From F1-20-MAGs119 sp040401695 (GTDB lineage Bacteria; Actinomycetota; Acidimicrobiia; Acidimicrobiales; Ilumatobacteraceae), in contig JBBANY010000001.1 in NCBI GenBank assembly GCA_040401695.1, positions 1 through 60,381 of the forward strand: a stretch of 60,381 bases of DNA, written 5' to 3'. Position numbers and translations under genes: made by a program. Positions 16,390-24,468 of the stretch are shown here, one piece after another. The notes beneath the pieces are model-generated. The model ran no database searches. It was not told the origin of the DNA and saw nothing but the letters and a program-made list of their open reading frames with translations. Positions within the stretch are counted from its first letter, which is position 1, and each line of letters starts with the position of its first letter.

Positions 16390-17520
16390 ATGGCCGACTT
16401 CTACGAGATCCTCGGTGTGGCGCGCGGCGCGTCGGCCGACGAAGTGAAGCGCGCGTACCGCAAGCGGGCGCGTGAACTGCACCCCGACGCGAACCCCGAC
16501 GACCCCGGCGCCGAGGACAAGTTCAAGGAACTCAGTCGCGCCTACGAGGTGCTGTCCGACCCACAGCAACGCGCGAACTACGACCGCTTCGGTGAGGCGG
16601 GGGTCGGCGGTGGCGCAGCTGGTGGCGACCCGTTCGGTGGCGGGGGACTGGGCGACATTTTCGAGGCTTTCTTCGGTGGCAACTCGCCGTTCGGCGGTGG
16701 CTTCGGTGGGCGCGGACCCGCGGGTCCGCCACGCGGTCAGGACATCGAGACGATTGCCGACATCACCTTCGAGAACGCAGTGTTCGGCGGCACGGTTCCC
16801 GTCACGTTGAAAACCGCATTGCGTTGCGACGACTGCGGCGGCACAGGTGCAGGTTCGGGCACGAAGCCGGTCGCATGTGTCGACTGCGAAGGCACGGGGC
16901 AGGTGCGCCGCGTGCGCCAGAGTCTGCTCGGCCAGATGGTGACGGCGAGTCCGTGTCAGCGTTGCGGTGGCATCGGCCGGGTCGTCGCCACGCCTTGCTC
17001 TGCGTGTCGTGGCGACGGGCGAATCGTCGACACGGCCACCTATCAGATCGATGTCCCCGCCGGCGTCGACACCGGTGCCACCCTGCGTCTGACCGGACGC
17101 GGTGCGGTGGGTCCCCGCGGTGGCACCGCGGGTGATCTCTACGTGCACGTGCGTGTTGCACCGCATGCGACGCTTCAGCGCGACGACTACGACCTCGTCT
17201 TCGTGCTGCGGCTCGGCATCGCCCAGGCGGCACTGGGAACAACCGCAACGATCGACACCCTCGAAGGCAGCGAGGAACTCGCCGTGCCCGCCGGAACCCA
17301 GCACGGGCAGGAGTTCACCCTGCGCGGCAGGGGGGTGCCGCACCTGAACGCCGGCGGACGTCGTCGCGGCGACCTGCGCGTCATCGCCCAGATCGACATT
17401 CCGACGAAACTCACCGATGATGAGGCGAAGTTGTTGCGTCAATTCGCCGAACTGCGGGGTGACGCCGTGTCTGGTCCCGACAAAGGGCTGAAGTCGCGCA
17501 TCAAGTCGGCGTTTTCGTGA
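16390..17520 (+). CDS. dnaJ: Chaperone DnaJ
   Basis: A 376-residue type I J-domain protein, the DnaK co-chaperone. The J domain has DFYEILGVARGAS and HPD at residues 31-33. A glycine/phenylalanine-rich linker follows (about 73-115). The zinc domain has four CxxCxGxG modules between C146 and about residue 209: CDDCGGTG, CVDCEGTG, CQRCGGIG and CSACRGDG. The C-terminal substrate-binding domains end with a dimerisation segment, FAELRGDAV. It lies directly behind hrcA, suggesting heat-shock control, and overlaps rsmE by 4 bp. Confidence 0.96.
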   Translation: MADFYEILGVARGASADEVKRAYRKRARELHPDANPDDPGAEDKFKELSRAYEVLSDPQQRANYDRFGEAGVGGGAAGGDPFGGGGLGDIFEAFFGGNSPFGGGFGGRGPAGPPRGQDIETIADITFENAVFGGTVPVTLKTALRCDDCGGTGAGSGTKPVACVDCEGTGQVRRVRQSLLGQMVTASPCQRCGGIGRVVATPCSACRGDGRIVDTATYQIDVPAGVDTGATLRLTGRGAVGPRGGTAGDLYVHVRVAPHATLQRDDYDLVFVLRLGIAQAALGTTATIDTLEGSEELAVPAGTQHGQEFTLRGRGVPHLNAGGRRRGDLRVIAQIDIPTKLTDDEAKLLRQFAELRGDAVSGPDKGLKSRIKSAFS

Positions 17521-18185
17521 ACCCGGTTCTCCGCAATTCGGCGGCGCACGTGGTGGTCGACGATCTCGACGAACCGCGTCTCGACGAAACCGATGCGCAC
17601 CATCTCTTCCGCGTGTTGCGACTTCGTGAGGGTGCCGTCGTGACTGCAACGAATGGTCGCGGGTCATGGCGCGAGTGCCGGGCAAGCGGGCGCGACGCGA
17701 TCGCGCCCACGGGTGGCATCGTCGACGAAACCCCGAGGGCGTTTCCCCTCGGAGTCGCATTCGTTCCCGTGAAGGCCGAGAAGCCCGAGAACACGATTCG
17801 TCAATTGGTCGAGGTCGGGGTCGACGAGATCTTCGTCGTCGCACCGACGAAACGAGCGGTTGCCGGTACGCGCGATCGATTGAACGATCGCGCCGAGCGC
17901 ATCGTCCGCGAGGCCTGCATGCAGAGTCGGCGTGTGTTCCTGCCGGCCATCCATCTCGGTGTTCCGCTGATCGACGTCGTCGCGCTTTCGGGCGTGGCGG
18001 TCGCCGACCCCGATGGTGACGCGCCATCCGCTGGGAACAGGTTGTTGATCGTGGGACCGGAAGGCGGATTCGATGACGGCGAAATTCCTGCCTCGATTGC
18101 GCGCGTCAACATCGGTCCCGCGGTGCTGCGCGCCGAAACCGCGGCGTTGGTGGCGGGTGCGCGACTTGTCGGCCTCCACGCGTGA
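17517..18185 (+). CDS. rsmE: 16S rRNA (uracil-1498-N3)-methyltransferase
   Basis: A 222-residue SPOUT-class methyltransferase that methylates U1498 of 16S rRNA. Family motifs are HHLFRVLRLREG near the N-terminus, the knot segment LLIVGPEGGFDDGE, and LRAETAALVAGARLV at the C-terminus. It is shorter than E. coli RsmE (243 residues) but complete. The GTG start shares bases with the dnaJ stop (GTGA), as in many actinobacterial hrcA-dnaJ-rsmE operons. Confidence 0.94.
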   Translation: MNPVLRNSAAHVVVDDLDEPRLDETDAHHLFRVLRLREGAVVTATNGRGSWRECRASGRDAIAPTGGIVDETPRAFPLGVAFVPVKAEKPENTIRQLVEVGVDEIFVVAPTKRAVAGTRDRLNDRAERIVREACMQSRRVFLPAIHLGVPLIDVVALSGVAVADPDGDAPSAGNRLLIVGPEGGFDDGEIPASIARVNIGPAVLRAETAALVAGARLVGLHA

Positions 18186-18189
18186 CAAT
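18184..18189 (+). promoter_or_regulatory. -10 box of bldD
   Basis: GACAAT overlaps the end of rsmE and stands 8 nt before the ATG at 18198. It matches five of six positions of TACAAT. No Shine-Dalgarno is visible, so bldD may have its own leaderless transcript. Confidence 0.4.
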
Positions 18190-18197
18190 GGGTCCAC

Positions 18198-18710
18198 ATG
18201 GCTGACGAAGATTTCGACGAATCCCCGTACTCGCGCCTCGTCGGCGAGCGGCTGCGTGCCATCCGGCGCCAGAAGAAACTGTCCTTGAACGAAGTCGAGG
18301 CGCAGACCGACGACGAGTTCCGCGCTTCGGTCCTCGGTGCTTACGAACGTGGTGAACGTGTCATCTCGGTGCCACGCCTTGAACGACTCGCACGTTTCTA
18401 CGGCGTGTCGATCGACCAGCTGTTGCCTCGCGACCCAATGGCGGTCGAGCGCAACCAGCCGGGTGCCAGCGGGCCGACGAAGATCCGCATCGACGTGGCA
18501 AAGCTCTCGACCTATCCCGAAGAGAAATTCCGCATGCTCGAACGATTCCTGCGGATGATCCAGGTGCAACGCCAGGACTTCAACGGCAAGGTCATCACGG
18601 TTCGGGCCCACGACACGCGGGCCATCGCCGTCATGCTCGACGTTCCCGTCGACGAAGTGGCAACGCAACTCGCACAGCTCGGCCTCATCTTCGTTCCGCC
18701 CACCACATGA
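18198..18710 (+). CDS. bldD: BldD-like transcriptional regulator with intact c-di-GMP motif
   Basis: A 170-residue XRE-type regulator matching Streptomyces BldD (about 167 residues). The helix-turn-helix has RLRAIRRQKKLSLNEVE and SVLGAYERGERVISVPRLER. The C-terminal domain (about 94-165) contains the cyclic-di-GMP signature RxD-x8-RxxD: R125-Q-D127, eight residues, then R136-A-H-D139. In Streptomyces, four c-di-GMP molecules bridge two BldD C-terminal domains through this motif and allow repression of development genes. Presence of the motif in a non-sporulating lineage suggests c-di-GMP-controlled transcription of other functions. The hemW start overlaps its stop. Confidence 0.92.
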   Translation: MADEDFDESPYSRLVGERLRAIRRQKKLSLNEVEAQTDDEFRASVLGAYERGERVISVPRLERLARFYGVSIDQLLPRDPMAVERNQPGASGPTKIRIDVAKLSTYPEEKFRMLERFLRMIQVQRQDFNGKVITVRAHDTRAIAVMLDVPVDEVATQLAQLGLIFVPPTT

Positions 18711-19801
18711 CGTCGCCGCGACCCGAATTCGGGGTGTACATCCACGTGCCCTTTTGTTCGCGGCGTTGCGACTACTGCGCGTTTGCGACATGGGACGACA
18801 AGGCGGGCCAGATCGACGGCTACATGGCCGCACTCTTCGCCGAGGTGCAGCGCGCGACCGAAGTGGGAATGCCGGTCGCGGGCACCGTATTTGTCGGCGG
18901 GGGGACGCCGTCGCTCGTCCCGGGGGAGTTGCTTGCCAAGGTCATCGCGGCAGTTCCGAAAACACCCGATGCCGAAGTCACGGTGGAGTGCAATCCCGAC
19001 AACGTCACCGAGTCGCTGTTGCGCACGTACCGCGAAGCCGGGGTGAACCGCATCAGCCTCGGTGTGCAGTCGATGGTTCCTCACGTCCTTGCCGCGCTCG
19101 GCCGCGAACACGACCCCCACAATGTGGTTGCGGCCGTCGAGGCGATCAACAACGTCGGAATTCCGACGTTCAATCTCGACCTCATCTACGGCGCCCACGG
19201 TGAGACGCTCGACGACTGGTGCAGCACCCTGCGCAGTGCACTCGCGCTGAAGCCACCGCATGTCTCGGCCTACGCGCTCACCGTCGAAGCGGGAACGCCC
19301 CTCGCCGACGATGAGGCGCGCCATCCCGACGATGACGATCAGGCCGACAAGTATCCGCTCGCCGATGCTGCCTTCGAGGAGGCAGGTCTCGGCAACTACG
19401 AGATCTCGAACTGGGCACGTCCCGGCCACGAGAGCAGGCACAACAGGCTGTACTGGGCGCAGGCCGACTACCGCGGATTCGGTTGTGCCGCGCATTCGCA
19501 CGCCGCGGGTCGTCGTTGGTGGAACGTGCGTACGCCCGAGCGCTACATCGACCTCGTGAACAGGGGAGAGTCGACCGAGGCGGCCTTCGAGCAGCTGACC
19601 ACCGACCAGGTCGCAGCCGAGAGGGTGCAATTGACGATTCGTCGCCGTGAAGGAGCGGCGTTGGCCGACATCGCACCCGAAAGGCGTGTCGAAATCGACG
19701 AGATGGCGAACGACGGCTTGCTCGTTCTCGAGGACGACAGAGTGATGCTCACCCCGCGGGGCAGGATGCTCGCAAATGCGATTACTCTGCGTCTCACATG
19801 A
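18707..19801 (+). CDS. hemW: Radical SAM haem chaperone HemW
   Basis: A 364-residue HemW, formerly annotated as oxygen-independent coproporphyrinogen oxidase. The radical-SAM cluster is C17-x3-C21-xx-C24 in HVPFCSRRCDYCAF. The SAM-binding GGGTPS and ECNPDN are present, and HemW's HN..YW motif is in SRHNRLYWAQADYRGFG. HemW inserts haem into respiratory enzymes rather than making it. ATG at 18707 overlaps the bldD stop by 4 bp. Confidence 0.93.
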   Translation: MTSPRPEFGVYIHVPFCSRRCDYCAFATWDDKAGQIDGYMAALFAEVQRATEVGMPVAGTVFVGGGTPSLVPGELLAKVIAAVPKTPDAEVTVECNPDNVTESLLRTYREAGVNRISLGVQSMVPHVLAALGREHDPHNVVAAVEAINNVGIPTFNLDLIYGAHGETLDDWCSTLRSALALKPPHVSAYALTVEAGTPLADDEARHPDDDDQADKYPLADAAFEEAGLGNYEISNWARPGHESRHNRLYWAQADYRGFGCAAHSHAAGRRWWNVRTPERYIDLVNRGESTEAAFEQLTTDQVAAERVQLTIRRREGAALADIAPERRVEIDEMANDGLLVLEDDRVMLTPRGRMLANAITLRLT

Positions 19802-20262
19802 CGAGTGCGATCTATCTGGTGCGCCACGCCAAGGCCGGCAGTCGCGCGGCATGGGGTGACGACGATGCCTTGCGGCCGCTCGTCGACGAAGGAATGGAAC
19901 AGGCCCGTCTCATCGCGGCGCGTCTTGCACCGTTGCATCCGCCGCGTCTCGTGTCGAGCCCGTTTCTGCGCTGTCGGCAAACACTCGAACCGCTCGCCAC
20001 GCTGACTTCGTTGGCGGTCGAGAGCGCCGACGCTCTGCGCGAGGGCGTCGACACCGACACCGCGCTGTCGTTCCTCGAAGGTCTCGCCGATGGGGTGGTG
20101 GCGTGCAGTCATGGCGACGTCATCCCGGCGGTCCTGAAGCGCCTCGAATGGCACGGCCTCGAGATCGTCGACTGGCCCGACACGCGCAAGGGCTCGGTCT
20201 GCCGGCTCGAACGCCACGAAGGACGCTTCGTCCGTGCCCAATTTTCCGCGCCGCCCCGCTGA
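19798..20262 (+). CDS. SixA-like histidine phosphatase
   Basis: A 154-residue histidine phosphatase superfamily protein. The catalytic RHA motif is LVRHAKAG with H10. The second His is H105 in ACSHGDVIPA. Length and layout match SixA, which dephosphorylates phosphohistidine in phosphorelay proteins, but other small phosphatases share the fold, so the substrate is open. ATG overlaps the hemW stop by 4 bp. The gene ends 38 bp before tRNA-Val. Confidence 0.88.
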   Translation: MTSAIYLVRHAKAGSRAAWGDDDALRPLVDEGMEQARLIAARLAPLHPPRLVSSPFLRCRQTLEPLATLTSLAVESADALREGVDTDTALSFLEGLADGVVACSHGDVIPAVLKRLEWHGLEIVDWPDTRKGSVCRLERHEGRFVRAQFSAPPR

Positions 20263-20300
20263 ACTTTCCCGGCCTCCGCTATGCTTCGCGTTGCCTTTTA

Positions 20301-20374
20301 GGGCGCGTAGCTCAGTTGGTTAGAGCGCTACCATGACACGGTAGAGGTCCCGGGTTCGAGTCCCGTCGTGCCCA
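20301..20374 (+). tRNA. tRNA-Val (anticodon GAC)
   Basis: A full cloverleaf can be drawn. The acceptor stem is GGGCGCG with CGTGCCC, the D arm is GCTC..GAGC, and the anticodon stem is CTACC/GGTAG around the loop ATGACAC (T33, anticodon GAC, reading GUC). The T arm has the loop TTCGAGT. The T stem has one C-U mismatch at its outer pair. CCA is not encoded. A TATGCT box at 20280-20285 may be the -10. Confidence 0.93.
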
Positions 20375-20403
20375 CAAAACGCAGTCGGGGAACTGCGTGC
20401 GTT

Positions 20404-20409
20404 GGGGGG
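20404..20409 (+). promoter_or_regulatory. G6 ribosome-binding site
   Basis: Six Gs, 8 nt before the ATG at 20418. This decides the start of the cupin-like gene over an in-frame ATG at 20397. It is also complementary to the C6 loop of the 6C-like RNA at about 33.87 kb. Confidence 0.6.
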
Positions 20410-20417
20410 AAATCACC

Positions 20418-21287
20418 ATGGGTACCGTTCCGGTTTCTTTGTCGAAAGAGCGCCTCGGCCTCGATCTCCACATGTACGACGGCGCCGGTCCGGTCGTCAG
20501 TGACACGTGGTCGTTTGGTGGGTGGAACCTGTATTTCGTTCGACTCGACGGCGGCCAGAAGGTGTCGCTCGGCCACGAGGGCACCACGTACGTGAAGGTC
20601 GTGACGGGTGCGCTTGCCTCACCCGCCCGCGTGCCCTACATCGAGGCCCGATCGCTCGCCGACACCCGCGTGACCGAGAGTGAGCTCGTCGCCAGCGCCG
20701 ATGGCGCGCTCGTCACCGTGTTGGTGAAGACCCCCGCGGCGCCCGATCGTGTCACCTCGATGAACGACATCGCACTCGTCGGCCCCCACGCCGACCGCCT
20801 CGGATGGACCTCGTTCGGTGAACGCTTCGCGGCCTACACCGACTACTTCAACGGCCTCGACGCGGGCCTCACGCCCGGCTTCCACCTCCTCGACGCCAAG
20901 GGTGAAGAGATCTGTTATCTCTACCTGTGGACCGCGGGCAAGGGTGTCGACCTGTCGACGCACAACCACGGTCGCGCTCCCGGCCCCACCAGCCCGGCGT
21001 TCGCCGAGGTGCACTGGGTCGTGTCGAACGGAACCGGCAAGGGTGGCATGTACGAAACCGCCGAACCTGGCGCGGAGCACCGCGATCGTCTTCCGGTGCC
21101 CGAAGGTTTCGAACACGGACCCTTCTTCGAATTCGACGCGAGCGGCGCTCCCATCCTGCGCGAGAACGGTGCGGTCACTTACCCGTGGCACGGCTGGCAG
21201 GGCGGCGACGATGGCCAACTCGGCCAGGCCTACGACGTGGTGATCCCTTTCGAGATCACCGTGCCCTACGCCCGCGTCACCGCCTGA
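20418..21287 (+). CDS. Cupin-like protein of unknown function
   Basis: A 289-residue soluble protein with no firm family assignment. The second half has a cupin-like metal site, STHNHG followed by FAEVHWVVSNGTGKGG, where two His, a Glu and another His could bind a metal. It resembles the cupin part of aldos-2-ulose dehydratase-type sugar enzymes, but only loosely. The N-terminal half begins VPVSLSKERLGLDLHMYDG and has a second possible barrel. No signal peptide is seen. It lies between tRNA-Val and the toxin-antitoxin pair and converges on the toxin gene with an 11-bp overlap. Confidence 0.65.
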   Translation: MGTVPVSLSKERLGLDLHMYDGAGPVVSDTWSFGGWNLYFVRLDGGQKVSLGHEGTTYVKVVTGALASPARVPYIEARSLADTRVTESELVASADGALVTVLVKTPAAPDRVTSMNDIALVGPHADRLGWTSFGERFAAYTDYFNGLDAGLTPGFHLLDAKGEEICYLYLWTAGKGVDLSTHNHGRAPGPTSPAFAEVHWVVSNGTGKGGMYETAEPGAEHRDRLPVPEGFEHGPFFEFDASGAPILRENGAVTYPWHGWQGGDDGQLGQAYDVVIPFEITVPYARVTA

Positions 21288-21834
21288 GTTCGGTTCGCAC
21301 TATCCGTGCGAATGCGACCAAACCAATCTCTTCGAGGTCGTTCAGCACCATTTCGGGTGTCTTCGGTGGTCTGCGGAGTGCAACGGACGATTCGTTGATG
21401 ATGCGCGCAAACTCTTTCGGATACTTTCCCCCGAGTTCGCCGAAGAATGTTGCAGGTGTGAGCGCCTGGCATGAGCGACCGATGTCGCGACGCGGGAAGT
21501 CCCGGATGTTGTTTGTCAGCAGCACGTCGACGCGGCCGGCGCGAGCGGCAGCGGAATGAACATGGTCGGTCGGGTCGGGTCCGGTCATGCGCGGGACCAA
21601 GTCGGCGTACGTCGCACGTGCAATTCGTCCGGATGGTGACCACCTGCGAACTTGATCGACAACGTGATCCGCTTTTGCTTCGGACATTTGCCGACGCTCG
21701 ACAAAGATTCGGCGGAGTTCGATCATCAAATCGTCCGACCACACGACGTCGATGATTCGTGCTTCGTGCGTCCGCATGATGAGGTTGATCAACCGCACGG
21801 AAAAGAGAACTTTTGTGTCGGGAAAGACCCGCAC
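21277..21834 (-). CDS. PIN-domain protein, likely toxin of a type II system
   Basis: A 185-residue PIN-fold protein. The first acidic residue is D6 in FPDTKVLFS. A Glu is in DDLMIELRRIF, and the later acidic group is in GPDPTDHVH and LLTNNIRDFP. PIN toxins are Mg-dependent RNases that cut tRNA or mRNA. The GTG start is 3 nt after the stop of an upstream HTH gene, the order antitoxin then toxin. The protein is longer than a typical VapC (about 130 residues), with about 55 extra C-terminal residues. Confidence 0.8.
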   Translation of the reverse strand: MRVFPDTKVLFSVRLINLIMRTHEARIIDVVWSDDLMIELRRIFVERRQMSEAKADHVVDQVRRWSPSGRIARATYADLVPRMTGPDPTDHVHSAAARAGRVDVLLTNNIRDFPRRDIGRSCQALTPATFFGELGGKYPKEFARIINESSVALRRPPKTPEMVLNDLEEIGLVAFARIVRTELRR

Positions 21835-21837
21835 GAA

Positions 21838-22221
21838 TCAGTACTCGACCCCGGCATCAATGAGGTCGTTCACCAATACGGCCACGCGCTGGGTAGCGGT
21901 GCGGCGATTCTTCTCGAATTCAACGAGATCGGAGACAGCAATGAGTTTGTGTCGACTGCCGGGTTTGCGTGTCGCAGGGAGGCGATTGTCGGCAATCAAC
22001 TTTTCGATGTATTGCCGGGTGACGCCGAGCATCTCGGCAGCGCGAGCCGGGGAGACTGATTCATCGTTCGCCGCCAAGGTGACGCCTGTCGACAGGTTGG
22101 CGGCAAGCGTGATGATCAGATCGACGAGGGCGGGGTTGGTGATTTGATCTGCTGGCCGACGCAAAACGGCTGCATCGCGGGTGGCGCGGCGGTTTGCGGG
22201 TATTTGAACGACCGTTGCCAT
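21838..22221 (-). CDS. HTH (excisionase-type) antitoxin
   Basis: A 127-residue protein with an excisionase/MerR-like helix-turn-helix, SPARAAEMLGVTRQYIEKLI, followed by a wing, RLPATRKPGSRHKL. This architecture pairs with PIN toxins in actinobacterial toxin-antitoxin loci. It would bind its own promoter and neutralise the PIN protein encoded 3 nt downstream. I choose ATG at 22221 because TATGGT lies 7 nt upstream, matching the local leaderless pattern. Starts at 22233 or 22257 would add 4 or 12 residues. Confidence 0.78.
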   Translation of the reverse strand: MATVVQIPANRRATRDAAVLRRPADQITNPALVDLIITLAANLSTGVTLAANDESVSPARAAEMLGVTRQYIEKLIADNRLPATRKPGSRHKLIAVSDLVEFEKNRRTATQRVAVLVNDLIDAGVEY

Positions 22222-22228
22222 GCGGTTG

Positions 22229-22234
22229 ACCATA
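22229..22234 (-). promoter_or_regulatory. -10 box of the toxin-antitoxin operon
   Basis: TATGGT on the minus strand, 7 nt before the antitoxin ATG. Confidence 0.4.
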
Positions 22235-22269
22235 ACAATAGGGAGCAACAACTGCAACCAACTTTGTCG

Positions 22270-22614
22270 TCAGGGCCCCAGAAGCGGGCGTAGTTCGACC
22301 TTGCGGTTGCAGGCGCGCGAGCCGCGCGCCGCGAGTTCGCGCGCGGTTGCGATGTCTGCAGCCTCGATCAACCAGAAGCCGCTGACGTATTCGTTGTCCG
22401 CATTTGTCGTTGGTTCGTGGAGCGGGCCGTCGATCGTGATTCCCGCGCCGTTGCGGTTGTCGAAGCGGATGGCTTCATGCGGCGACGACAGGCCGCCTGC
22501 AAAGATCCAGTGGCCGTTCGCCACGAGGCCGTCGTTGAAAGCGTCGATCGCCGCGATTTCGTCGCCGTTACCGGTGTTGGTCGCTGTGTCGATGACCGAG
22601 ATGAGGAACTTCAC
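22270..22614 (-). CDS. YciI family protein
   Basis: A 114-residue YCII/DGPF-type protein, a small ferredoxin-like fold. Typical features are the N-terminal VKFLISVIDT, the AIDAFNDGLVANGHWIFAGG helix-strand and ITIDGPLHE (the DGPF-like motif), then VSGFWLIEAADIATARELA. The family includes small enzymes and accessory proteins of unclear role. GTG at 22614 overlaps the stop of the aldo/keto reductase (GTGA), so the two are coupled. Confidence 0.85.
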   Translation of the reverse strand: MKFLISVIDTATNTGNGDEIAAIDAFNDGLVANGHWIFAGGLSSPHEAIRFDNRNGAGITIDGPLHEPTTNADNEYVSGFWLIEAADIATARELAARGSRACNRKVELRPLLGP

Positions 22615-23606
22615 CGAGCGGCGTCTCCGAAGCGGTACTCGTGGGTGAGCACGTCGAGGCGCTTGGTGAGCTCGGCGTCGAGCGGGGTCGAGAGCGCGGC
22701 CACTGCGTCGGCGAGTTGTTCGGGCTTGCTGGCGCCGATGATCGGTGAGGTGATGCTGGGGCGAGTGAACTGCCATGCAACGGCAAGTTGCGCCATTGTC
22801 ATGCCTGCTTCCTTGGCGATCCCGCGCAGCGCATCGATGGTCTCGAACATGCGGTCCTGCCAGTAGCGCTCTTGGTAGCGGCCGGCGGTGCCGTCGCCCT
22901 CGAGTGCGAAGCGTGTGCCCTCGGTGGGTGTCCCCGGGTTGTGCTTGCCCGTCAGGAAGCCGCCGGCGAGCGGGTTGTAGGGAATGACCGCGATGTTCTC
23001 CTGCTCGCACAAGGGGAGCAGCTCGCGCTCGTTCTCACGGAAAAGCATGTTGTAGCGCGGCTGGATGCTGGCAAAGCGCGCCCAGTGGTTGACGTCGCTG
23101 CGGCCGAGTGCGGTGGCCAGTTGATACGCGAGATAATTCGAGCAGCCGATGTAGCGGACCTTGCCCGACTTCACGAGGTCGTCGAGTGCTGCGAGCGACT
23201 CGTCGTGCGACACGCGCGGGTCGTAGAAGTGAAGTTGATAGAGGTCGATGTAGTCGGTCTGGAGGCGGCGCAACGACGCGTCGACTGCGCGCACGATGTT
23301 CTTGCGGCTGTTGCCCTGATCCCACGGGTTCGGCCCCGTGGGTGCGAAGCATTTCGTGGCGACGATGAAGTTGTCGCGTTGGCCCTTCATCCAGCGGCCG
23401 ATGATGCTTTCGGTCTCGCCGTAGGCGCCGGTCATGTTCCCGATGGGGTACACGTCGGCGGTGTCGATGAAAGTGAAACCGTGTTCCTTCGCCTTGTTGA
23501 GGATCGCAACCGACTGTTCCTCGCTGCATTGGTGCCCGAAGGTCATGGTGCCGAGGCACAACTTCGAGACCATCATTCCGGTGCGGCCGAATCTCACGTG
23601 TTCCAT
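22611..23606 (-). CDS. Aldo/keto reductase
   Basis: A 331-residue NADPH-dependent aldo/keto reductase. Signature segments are FGRTGMMVSKLCLGTMTFG, GFTFIDTADVYP with the catalytic Asp and Tyr, and QTDYIDLYQLHFYDP. The C-terminal NADPH site is ITSPIIGASKPEQL. The frame runs upstream, but ATG at 23606 starts the family N-terminus and has a TACGGT box 7 nt before it. The natural substrate is unknown. Confidence 0.92.
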   Translation of the reverse strand: MEHVRFGRTGMMVSKLCLGTMTFGHQCSEEQSVAILNKAKEHGFTFIDTADVYPIGNMTGAYGETESIIGRWMKGQRDNFIVATKCFAPTGPNPWDQGNSRKNIVRAVDASLRRLQTDYIDLYQLHFYDPRVSHDESLAALDDLVKSGKVRYIGCSNYLAYQLATALGRSDVNHWARFASIQPRYNMLFRENERELLPLCEQENIAVIPYNPLAGGFLTGKHNPGTPTEGTRFALEGDGTAGRYQERYWQDRMFETIDALRGIAKEAGMTMAQLAVAWQFTRPSITSPIIGASKPEQLADAVAALSTPLDAELTKRLDVLTHEYRFGDAAR

Positions 23607-23613
23607 GGCGCTG

Positions 23614-23623
23614 ACCGTAGTCT
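23614..23623. promoter_or_regulatory. Overlapping divergent -10 boxes
   Basis: A minus-strand TACGGT (23619-23614, 7 nt from the aldo/keto reductase ATG) and a plus-strand TAGTCT (23618-23623, 8 nt from the EamA GTG) overlap by 2 bp in a 25-bp spacer. The two RNA polymerases could not occupy both at once, so the genes may compete for transcription. Confidence 0.45.
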
Positions 23624-23631
23624 GAAGCCCC

Positions 23632-24468
23632 GTGGCCGTCGTATTCGCACTTCTCACGGCCGTCGTCTACGGCATCGCCGACTACTCGGGCGGTCGTGGC
23701 AGTCGTCTCGCTTCGTCGTTCACGGTGACGTTCGTGGGTCAGTGCGCGGGGTTCCTCGGAGCGCTGTTGTTGGCGTTGTTCATCGGCGATCCGGTGCCCT
23801 CGGGCCACGATCTCTTCATCAGTGCGGCCGCGGGTGTTGCCGGTTCGCTCGGGTTGTTGGGTTTCTATCGGGCGATGGCGTCGGGGTCGATGACGATCGT
23901 CGCGCCGATCACCGCATTGGTGGGTACGACCATCCCCGTCATCTGGGGTCTCGTCGATGGCGAACGACCGGGATTCATTTCGTACGTCGGGATGGTCGTC
24001 GCAGTGTTCGCTGTCGTGCTGGTGACCGACGCGTTGGGTGTGCAGGACAAACGCACCCCGCTGAACATCGTGGTTCTGGCGGTCATCGCCGGCGCGTGCT
24101 TTGCGACGATCTTCATCGCCTTCGATCACGTGTCGTCTGACGCGGGCTTGTGGCCCCTCGTCGCGTTGCGCTCGGTCAGTTTGCCGATCGTTTTCGGCGT
24201 GGTGCTCGCCACGCGTCACCCATTGCGGACGAAGGGCGAGGCCACCCGGTGGGCGCTGACCAGCGGCATCCTCGATTCCGCCGCAAACGGCTTTTACCTG
24301 ATTGCCGCACGTCACGGTTTGTTGTCGGTGGTGGCCGTCATCGCGTCGCTGTATCCGGTCAGCACGTTGGTGCTCGCAACCTCGCTGGACAAAGAGAAGT
24401 TGCACCCCGCGCAGTGGGTCGGAGTCGGCTTGGCGTTGGTTGCGCTGGTGCTCGTCAGCGCTGGTTGA
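23632..24468 (+). CDS. EamA/DMT family transporter
   Basis: A 278-residue drug/metabolite transporter with two EamA repeats and about ten membrane helices. Hallmarks are the end of the first repeat, FYRAMASGSMTIVAPITALV, and the equivalent in the second, FYLIAARHGLLSVVAVIASLYP. Starting at GTG 23632 leaves little room for a leader. The 3' end overlaps the convergent alkyl-sulfatase-like gene by 14 bp. Substrate unknown. Confidence 0.88.
   Translation: MAVVFALLTAVVYGIADYSGGRGSRLASSFTVTFVGQCAGFLGALLLALFIGDPVPSGHDLFISAAAGVAGSLGLLGFYRAMASGSMTIVAPITALVGTTIPVIWGLVDGERPGFISYVGMVVAVFAVVLVTDALGVQDKRTPLNIVVLAVIAGACFATIFIAFDHVSSDAGLWPLVALRSVSLPIVFGVVLATRHPLRTKGEATRWALTSGILDSAANGFYLIAARHGLLSVVAVIASLYPVSTLVLATSLDKEKLHPAQWVGVGLALVALVLVSAG

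Noticed and set aside
20301..20374. tRNA-Val as an integration site for a genomic island
   Set aside because: I found no second copy of the tRNA 3' end downstream and no integrase gene, so there is no sign of an att site.
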